A DNA stretch of 5,107 bases from Actinomycetales bacterium (lineage in GTDB: Bacteria; Actinomycetota; Actinomycetes; Mycobacteriales; Mycobacteriaceae), in contig DUOR01000244.1 in NCBI GenBank assembly GCA_012838715.1, positions 1 to 5,107 on the forward strand. The letters are read 5' to 3'. A program made the position numbers and the translations under genes. Positions 1 through 5,107 of this stretch are shown one piece after another. Numbering within the stretch: position 1 is the stretch's first letter; each line of letters opens with the position of its first letter. The notes under the pieces were generated by a model. The model did not search any database and was not told the DNA's origin. It was given only the letters and a program-made list of their open reading frames with translations.

Positions 1-304
1 CCAGGACGCCAGCACCGCGGCGACCGCGGTGGTGCTCGGCCGGGCCGACGCCCTGGCCGCCGACTCGCCGGTGTCGGCGTGGGCGGTGCAGCGCGCCGAC
101 GGGCAGCTGGAGCTGGCCGGCGACATCTACGACGGTGCGCCCTTCGGCTGGCCCGTCCCGCAGGGTTCGGAACTGGCGCCGCTGCTGGCCGACGCCCTGC
201 AGCATCTGATCGACTCGGGCGACTACGCCCGGCTGTGCGACATGTGGGGGCTCGCCGACGGCGCCGTCGACGTCGCCCGCATCAACGGGGAGGAACCGCG
301 ATGA
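1..304 (+). CDS. Amino-acid ABC transporter solute-binding protein, C-terminal fragment
   Basis: This is the last 100 codons of an extracellular solute-binding protein of the bacterial family 3 type (SBP_bac_3, polar amino acids); the reading frame is open from base 2 and the gene begins before the window. The visible part reads GRADALAADSPVSAWAV, then LAGDIYDGAPFGWPVP, and ends with an LxxLIDSGDY...MWGL...INGE tail. All three are typical of the second lobe and C-terminus of this family. The Asp in the ADSP segment (fragment residue 21) matches the position that binds the substrate alpha-amino group in characterised members. The protein should be exported and lipid-anchored, but the signal peptide lies outside the window. 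Its stop TGA (302-304) overlaps the permease ATG (301-303), so the two are translationally coupled. The amino acid specificity cannot be read from this fragment. Confidence 0.9.
   Translation, partial: QDASTAATAVVLGRADALAADSPVSAWAVQRADGQLELAGDIYDGAPFGWPVPQGSELAPLLADALQHLIDSGDYARLCDMWGLADGAVDVARINGEEPR
287..295 (+). promoter_or_regulatory. Ribosome binding site of the ABC permease gene
   Basis: A GGGGAGGAA stretch lies inside the end of the solute-binding protein gene, about 6-8 bases before the ATG at 301. It decides that start over the longer open frame, which extends upstream to 79 and has no family similarity there. Confidence 0.75.
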
Positions 305-1271
305 CACCGACGACGAACGACACTTCGGCCGCCCGCCGGCGGGACGAGGCGGCGCCGATCAAGGCGAAGCCGCTGCCCCACCCGGGCCGCTGGATCACCG
401 CCGCGATTCTGCTGGCCCTGGCGGCCTGGTTCGTGGTGGGCGCCGCCCGCAACGAGGCGTACCGCTGGGACGTGTACTTCCAGTACCTCTTCGACACCCG
501 CATCGCGACGGCCGCTCTGCACACCCTGGCGCTGACGGTGCTGGCGATGCTCATCGGCGTCGTCGGCGGCGTCATCGTCGCGGTGCTGCGGATGAGCGAC
601 AACCCCGTCCTGTCCTCGGTGTCCTGGCTGTACCTGTGGGTGTTCCGCGGTACCCCGGTGTACGTGCAGCTGGTGTTCTGGGGCCTGCTGGGCACCATCT
701 ACAGTTCGGTCAATGTGGGCTTCACCGAGGTGGACCTGCAGACCGTCCTGCAGAACACGTTCATCCTCGCCGCGCTGGGCCTGGGCCTCAACGAGGCCGC
801 GTACATGGCGGAAATCGTCCGCGCCGGCATCCAGGCGGTGCCGGAGGGCCAGACCGAGGCGTCGAAGGCGCTGGGCATGAGCTGGTCGCAGACGATCCGC
901 CGGACGGTGCTGCCGCAGGCGATGCGCATCATCATCCCGCCGACGGGCAACGAGTTCATCTCGCTGCTGAAGACCACCTCGCTGGTCATCGCGGTGCCGT
1001 ACACCGCGGAGCTCTACGGCCGCGCCACGGACATCGCCAACGAGCTGTTCCTGCCGGTGCCGATGCTGCTGGTCGCCGCCACCTGGTACCTGGCCATCAC
1101 CTCGATTCTCATGGTCGGCCAGCATTACCTGGAGCGCCATTACGCCAAGGGCGCCACCCGCCAGCTCACCGCGCGCCAGCTGGCCGCGCTCGCCGACGCC
1201 GAAGGCGTCCCGCCCGGCAACGCCCGCGTCGTCGACGCCCCGGAGCGCCGCTTCAACGAGGAGGACCCCCG

Positions 1272-1275
<4 letters not shown>
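301..1275 (+). CDS. Polar amino-acid ABC transporter permease (HisM/GlnP type)
   Basis: This is an inner-membrane permease of 324 residues that forms the translocation channel of an amino-acid importer together with the ATPase encoded next. A hydrophilic N-terminus of about 30 residues precedes a first membrane segment (about 31-49). Further hydrophobic segments lie near 73-97, 103-135, 153-170, 223-235 and 253-274. The conserved cytoplasmic coupling loop is clear: EASKALGMS (186-194) followed by RRTVLPQA (200-207), the EAA motif that docks on the ATPase. Also typical are LNEAAYMAEIVRAGI (163-177) and FRGTPVYVQL (115-124). A charged C-terminal tail of about 45 residues follows the last membrane segment, which makes the protein longer than many HisM/GlnP permeases. 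The ATG at 301 overlaps the upstream stop, and the gene's own TGA overlaps the next ATG (1272-1275). Only one permease is encoded in the visible part, so the channel is probably a homodimer unless a second permease gene lies upstream. Confidence 0.95.
1258..1264 (+). promoter_or_regulatory. Ribosome binding site of the ABC ATPase gene
   Basis: A purine-rich AGGAGG core lies 7 bases before the ATG at 1272 and supports that start rather than the internal Met12. Confidence 0.75.
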
Positions 1276-2057
<782 letters not shown>

Positions 2058-2076
2058 GCCGGCCGCGCCCGCCGGC
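2058..2076. terminator. Possible bidirectional hairpin between convergent genes
   Basis: GCCGGC (2058-2063) is repeated at 2071-2076, and since it is self-complementary the two copies form a 6-bp stem with a 7-base loop. It sits exactly between the ABC ATPase stop and the stop of the opposing membrane protein gene. No T-run follows on either strand, so true intrinsic termination is doubtful. The location is the main argument. Confidence 0.35.
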
Positions 2077-2831
2077 TACAGCACCTCGAGCGTGCCGCGG
2101 ACGAGGGTGACCAGGGCCCCCGCGCCGGCGACGGCGACGGCGAGCTTGCGGGCCTTGGCCATCGGCACGGTGGCGGCGAGGCGGTTGCCGATCCACAGGC
2201 CGGAGAGCATCATCGCCACCCCGATGGGCCACAGGTGCCACGGCGCGCCGGCGACGATGGACTCGCCGGCGGTCAGTTCCTTAGCCAGCAGGGACACCAC
2301 GCCGGAGACGACGAACAGCGGCTGCAGCGTGGGCGCGAAGGTGCGCTGGGGCCACCGGCTGGCCTGCGCGTACACCGTGATGGCGGGCCCGGCGATGCCG
2401 GCGATGGTGTTCATCGCGCCGCCGGCGGCGCCCGCGGCCATCGCGTAGCCGCGTCCGCTGATTCTGCGCTGGTGGGGCATGTAGGTGGTCACCAGCAGCC
2501 CGGCCAGCACGAGCGTGCCGACGAGGATCTGCAGCGGCCCCGTCGGCAAGGTGTGCACCAGGAACGCGACGGGCACGGCCCCGACGACCATCATCGGGGC
2601 GATCCACCGGAATTGCCGCCAGTCGATGCCGCGGCGCACCGCGACGGACTGGAACACGGCGTTGGCGGCGGCGAGCACGTTGATGATGATGACGCCGGCC
2701 ACCGGGCCGACCAGCATGCTCAGCACCGGCGCCCCGATGAGGCCGAGCCCCATTCCCGATACCCGCTGCAACGTCGCGCCGACGAGCACGACGACGGCGA
2801 TGACCGCCAGCGCCCACATGGATATGTCCAT
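2076..2831 (-). CDS. TauE/SafE-family (DUF81) membrane transport protein
   Basis: This is an integral membrane protein of 251 residues with the repeated architecture of the TauE/SafE (sulfite exporter) family. It has two related halves, each with a Gly-rich motif near its start: GMGLGLIGAPVL (26-37) and GGAMNTIAGIAGPA (137-150). About seven to eight hydrophobic segments are visible, near 5-22, 28-60, 77-93, 100-117, 129-155, 171-184, 200-217 and 229-245. Family members are proposed to export sulfite, sulfoacetate or other small anions, but most are untested and substrate cannot be assigned here. ATG at 2831 is the first sensible start; no good Shine-Dalgarno precedes it, but a TAGCAT -10-like box 8 bases upstream suggests a leaderless mRNA. 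The gene is convergent with the amino-acid ABC operon and lies downstream of gdh on the same strand, with a strong hairpin in between, so it is probably transcribed on its own. Confidence 0.88.
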   Translation of the reverse strand: MDISMWALAVIAVVVLVGATLQRVSGMGLGLIGAPVLSMLVGPVAGVIIINVLAAANAVFQSVAVRRGIDWRQFRWIAPMMVVGAVPVAFLVHTLPTGPLQILVGTLVLAGLLVTTYMPHQRRISGRGYAMAAGAAGGAMNTIAGIAGPAITVYAQASRWPQRTFAPTLQPLFVVSGVVSLLAKELTAGESIVAGAPWHLWPIGVAMMLSGLWIGNRLAATVPMAKARKLAVAVAGAGALVTLVRGTLEVL

Positions 2832-2839
2832 GCCTGGCG

Positions 2840-2845
2840 ATGCTA
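2840..2845 (-). promoter_or_regulatory. Putative -10 box of the TauE/SafE gene
   Basis: On the minus strand TAGCAT (TAnnnT, the corynebacterial -10 pattern) lies 8 bases before the ATG at 2831, so transcription would start at or next to the start codon. No convincing -35 is seen at the expected distance. The ATG lacks a usable Shine-Dalgarno, which agrees with a leaderless transcript. Confidence 0.4.
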
Positions 2846-2860
2846 CTCGCGTTCACCCCG

Positions 2861-2903
2861 GAAAACGGCGACGGGGCCCGGCCGCGGACAGCGGACGGGC
2901 CCC
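2861..2903 (-). terminator. Probable intrinsic terminator of gdh
   Basis: A strong hairpin lies 21 bases past the gdh stop: GGGGCCCG (2873-2880) pairs perfectly with CGGGCCCC (2896-2903), and after one mismatch CCGC (2882-2885) pairs with GCGG (2891-2894) around a 5-base loop. Read on the minus strand, the stem is followed after about 7 bases by TTTTC (2865-2861). The T-run is short and displaced, but the 12 paired bases, nearly all G-C, make termination likely. It isolates gdh from the TauE/SafE gene beginning at 2831. Confidence 0.65.
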
Positions 2904-2923
2904 CTCGGGCCGGGCGGGTCGTC

Positions 2924-4267
<1,344 letters not shown>

Positions 4268-4274
4268 CTAATCA

Positions 4275-4280
4275 CCTTTC
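4275..4280 (-). promoter_or_regulatory. Ribosome binding site deciding the gdh TTG start
   Basis: On the minus strand GAAAGG lies 7 bases upstream of the TTG at 4267. With the in-frame TAG (4270-4268) directly before TTG, this site and the family length together fix a TTG start. No ATG or GTG in frame could give the normal N-terminus. Confidence 0.7.
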
Positions 4281-4310
4281 TTCGCGCCCGTCCGGCGCAC
4301 CTTCCGGCGG

Positions 4311-4326
4311 CCGCGTGGTGACGCGG
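4311..4326 (-). other. Hairpin in the gdh leader
   Basis: CCGCGT (4311-4316) and ACGCGG (4321-4326) form a perfect 6-bp stem with a 4-base loop, about 45 bases upstream of the gdh TTG. It would fold in the gdh mRNA leader if transcription starts further upstream. No function can be assigned. Confidence 0.4.
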
Positions 4327-4356
4327 GCGCACCGTGAGGCGCCGGCCGGGACGGGG

Positions 4357-4376
4357 AGTTGGGTTTTTTTCCAACT
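4357..4376 (-). repeat. Inverted repeat with homopolymer loop upstream of gdh
   Basis: AGTTGG (4357-4362) and CCAACT (4371-4376) are perfect inverted copies separated by a G and seven T on the plus strand (seven A in the gdh mRNA sense). It is about 90 bases upstream of the gdh TTG. It could be an operator or an mRNA hairpin with an A-rich loop. It is not a normal terminator in either direction, because the T-run is in the loop rather than after the stem. Confidence 0.5.
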
Positions 4377-4462
4377 GGCATTCTGTCATGTTCGCCCCCG
4401 TCGCGGGAAACGCTCCCGGCGGTTTGCCCGGGTTGCGTCCCCCGCTTCACCCCCATTGAAAC

Positions 4463-4483
4463 GACCGGGAAATGACCGGGAAA
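4463..4483 (-). repeat. Two tandem 10-base repeats, 11-base period, upstream of gdh
   Basis: GACCGGGAAA occurs at 4463-4472 and again at 4474-4483, an 11-base period of about one helical turn. GAAAC also occurs just outside at 4458-4462 and 4491-4495, extending the pattern partly on both sides. In gdh orientation it reads TTTCCCGGTC twice, about 200 bases upstream of the start codon and next to the best -10-like box (4487-4482). Such same-face spacing is usual for direct-repeat binding sites of a regulator, but I do not recognise the motif. Confidence 0.5.
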
Positions 4484-4491
4484 CATAACTG

Positions 4492-4515
4492 AAACAAAAG
4501 GGCCCATTCCGGCCC
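4492..4515 (-). terminator. Intrinsic terminator of the 127-residue protein gene
   Basis: On the minus strand GGGCC (4515-4511) and GGCCC (4504-4500) form a 5-bp G-C stem with a 6-base loop. It is followed immediately by TTTTGTTT (4499-4492). It lies 41 bases after the stop of the unknown gene at 4556-4939 and should separate that gene from gdh. Confidence 0.6.
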
Positions 4516-4555
4516 GGTTCGCCCGTGTTATTCCGGTTTAACCCGTTTTGCCCGA

Positions 4556-4939
4556 TTACGGGCGGACGGCGACGCTCCACGGGTAGATGGCGATCGACTC
4601 GAGCATGTCGTCGAACTGGCGGAGCACCGGGTCGTCGGGAAGCTCGGCGGCCGGGGTGAGCAGGCGGGAGAGATCCATCGTCAGGGAGTTCAGCGAACCG
4701 GCGACGCCGTCGAGTTCGAGGGAGTAGCGGCGCATGGTGCGTTCGCCGACGGGCTCGCCGGGGTTCTCGCGCTCCCACTGTTCGAGGAGCTGGTCGTCGG
4801 TGGGGGCGTCGGAGACGTTGACGGAGTGCGACGTGATGCGCCCCTCCGCCTCCACGCGGGCGAGTCGGGCGCTGAACGCGCGGGCGAGGCCGTCGGTTTC
4901 CTCCGGCAGGACGAGGCAGTCGAATACGATTGCAGGCAT
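4556..4939 (-). CDS. Hypothetical protein of 127 residues, family not recognised
   Basis: I do not recognise this protein. It has 127 residues, is acidic and soluble-looking, and has no signal peptide or membrane segment. It starts with a short hydrophobic strand (PAIVFDCLVLP), followed by a probable helix (about 14-32), a polar stretch (TDDQLLEQWERENPGEPVGERTM, about 47-69, long Glu/Asp content), a central SLELDGVAGSLNSLTMDLSRLL segment (about 73-94) and a C-terminal FDDMLESIAIYPWSVAV. Codon use is GC-rich like its neighbours, with strong G/C at third positions, so I take it as real. ATG at 4939 is preferred over the upstream ATG at 5026: the longer version would overlap the glycerate kinase coding start and adds an unstructured extension. 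The start at 4939 has a good leaderless promoter. It is divergent from glycerate kinase, upstream of gdh on the same strand, and has its own probable terminator. An iron-box-like operator covers its promoter. Confidence 0.75.
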   Translation of the reverse strand: MPAIVFDCLVLPEETDGLARAFSARLARVEAEGRITSHSVNVSDAPTDDQLLEQWERENPGEPVGERTMRRYSLELDGVAGSLNSLTMDLSRLLTPAAELPDDPVLRQFDDMLESIAIYPWSVAVRP

Positions 4940-4958
4940 GCGGGTAAGGCTAACCTCA
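4940..4958. promoter_or_regulatory. Putative DtxR/IdeR iron box
   Basis: The 19-base palindrome GCGGGTAAGGCTAACCTCA matches the DtxR/IdeR consensus TWAGGTWAGSCTWACCTWA at 15 positions, with the central 14 bases (4943-4956) all matching and the four differences confined to the outer ends. It covers the -10 box of the leaderless promoter of the small minus-strand gene and abuts its ATG. It also contains TAACCT (4951-4956), a possible -10 for the glycerate kinase gene. DtxR with ferrous iron normally represses when bound over a promoter, so both genes, or at least the minus-strand one, are predicted to be derepressed under iron limitation. The identity of the regulator is inferred from the motif only. 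Confidence 0.55.
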
Positions 4959-4975
4959 CATGACGGCGGCGGCAA
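4947..4975 (-). promoter_or_regulatory. Leaderless promoter of the 127-residue protein gene
   Basis: On the minus strand TTGCCG (4975-4970) is followed by a 17-base spacer and TAGCCT (4952-4947), then 7 bases and the ATG at 4939. The spacing is ideal for a housekeeping sigma factor and puts the start of transcription at or next to the A of the ATG. Leaderless mRNAs are common in corynebacteria. A GAGG lies 14 bases before the ATG, too far for a normal Shine-Dalgarno. Confidence 0.6.
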
Positions 4976-4982
4976 TGGCGCG

Positions 4983-5107
4983 GTGCTTTTCCGGGTCCTG
5001 TGCTGCCCGGACAGTTTCAAGGGCACGGCGACGGCGCGGGAGGCGGCGGAGGCGATGGCCGTCGGCGTGCGCGACGCGGGCGCGGAACCGGTCGTGGCGC
5101 CGATGGC
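4983..5107 (+). CDS. glxK: Glycerate kinase, N-terminal fragment
   Basis: This is the first roughly 41 codons of a glycerate kinase (GlxK/GarK family), which phosphorylates D-glycerate with ATP and links glyoxylate/glycerate breakdown to glycolysis; the gene runs off the window. The diagnostic N-terminus is visible: VLCCPDSFKGTATAREAAEAMAVG followed by VVAPMA, matching the family pattern APDSFKGt...A..ia.G...ad...PmADGGEG. The start is uncertain. GTG at 4983 puts 8 residues before PDSFKG, the usual family distance, but has no strong ribosome binding site. ATG at 4938 is in frame and also follows a -10-like TACGAT by 7 bases, but it would add a Gly/Asn-rich extension of 15 residues and would place the coding region over the iron box and the other gene's start. 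I prefer 4983. Confidence 0.82.
   Translation, partial: MLFRVLCCPDSFKGTATAREAAEAMAVGVRDAGAEPVVAPM

Larger units (their letters stand above)
4268..4555 (-). promoter_or_regulatory. gdh leader and promoter region, non-coding
   Basis: This 288-base stretch has no supported gene. A 79-codon open frame on the minus strand (4507-4268) fills most of it but has no Shine-Dalgarno, no recognisable domain and a low-complexity Pro/Arg/Gly composition. From the gdh start upward it holds the gdh ribosome binding site, a 6-bp hairpin with a 4-base loop (4311-4326), a 6-bp hairpin with a homopolymer loop (4357-4376), a 5-bp hairpin (CGGGA 4404-4408 with TCCCG 4414-4418), two tandem 10-base repeats (4463-4483) and the terminator of the upstream gene (4492-4515). 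No clear -35/-10 pair is visible. The best -10 pattern is TATGTT on the minus strand (4487-4482), with a poor -35. If that is used, the gdh mRNA leader is over 200 bases long. Confidence 0.5.

Noticed and set aside
636..1271. N-terminal extension of the ABC ATPase reading frame overlapping the permease gene
   Set aside because: The extension is Arg/Pro/Gly/His-rich shadow translation of the permease; the ATPase has a strong ribosome binding site and ATG at 1272 overlapping the permease stop.
4351..4370. Plus-strand intrinsic terminator using the run of seven T at 4364-4370
   Set aside because: No stem immediately precedes the T-run on the plus strand and no plus-strand gene ends nearby; the T-run is the loop of an inverted repeat.
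4268..4507. 79-codon open frame on the minus strand filling the gdh leader, in frame with gdh and ending in TAG just before its TTG
   Set aside because: No ribosome binding site, low-complexity Pro/Arg/Gly-rich product, part of it merely translates the tandem repeats. A terminator and regulatory sequence explain the region better, and an N-terminal gdh extension by stop readthrough is not supported.
4533..4547. GGTTTAACC near-palindrome downstream of the unknown gene as an operator
   Set aside because: Only four bases per half-site, located after the stop codon and before the terminator, with no promoter beside it; too weak to call.
4268..4555. AmtR or GlxR operator for gdh
   Set aside because: I looked for CTAT-N6-ATAG and TGTGA-N6-TCACA patterns and found no convincing match in this region.
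4940..5026. Longer version of the 127-residue protein starting at ATG 5026
   Set aside because: The extra 29 residues would overlap the conserved glycerate kinase N-terminus (PDSFKG at 5007 onward) on the other strand and would ignore the well-spaced leaderless promoter in front of 4939.

Overview
The window comes from a high-GC actinobacterium, most likely a Corynebacterium. The main reason is the NADP-type glutamate dehydrogenase at 2924-4267. It is 447 residues long, and from memory it reads almost colinearly with Corynebacterium glutamicum Gdh. The promoter-like signals (TAnnnT -10 boxes placed 7-8 bases before a start codon, suggesting leaderless mRNAs) and a DtxR/IdeR-type iron box also fit this group. 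The species call is an inference and was not tested by a search.

Layout: (1) 1-2057, plus strand, is the 3' end of a polar amino-acid ABC uptake operon: the C-terminus of a family 3 solute-binding protein, a complete permease and a complete ATPase, joined by two ATGA stop/start overlaps. (2) 2076-2831, minus strand, is a TauE/SafE-type membrane protein convergent with the ABC operon, with only 18 bases between the two stop codons. (3) 2924-4267, minus strand, is gdh, starting with TTG, followed by a strong bipartite hairpin that probably terminates it. (4) 4268-4555 is a 288-base non-coding stretch, the gdh leader and promoter region, with an 11-base-period tandem repeat, several hairpins and the probable terminator of the next gene. 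(5) 4556-4939, minus strand, is a small unrecognised protein gene. (6) From about 4983 to the window end, plus strand, is the start of a glycerate kinase gene, divergent from the small gene.

Functional picture: the ABC operon imports an amino acid of unknown identity. Gdh assimilates ammonium into glutamate, and glycerate kinase feeds glycerate into lower glycolysis. These are ordinary core or near-core genes, and I see no phage, IS, CRISPR, toxin-antitoxin or defence system. The most interesting point is the short divergent region at about 4937-4983. There a near-consensus iron box lies exactly over a good leaderless promoter (TTGCCG-17-TAGCCT-7-ATG) of the unknown gene and next to the glycerate kinase start, which predicts iron-dependent control. 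The gdh leader, with its phased repeats and TTG start directly behind an in-frame stop, is the second place worth a look.
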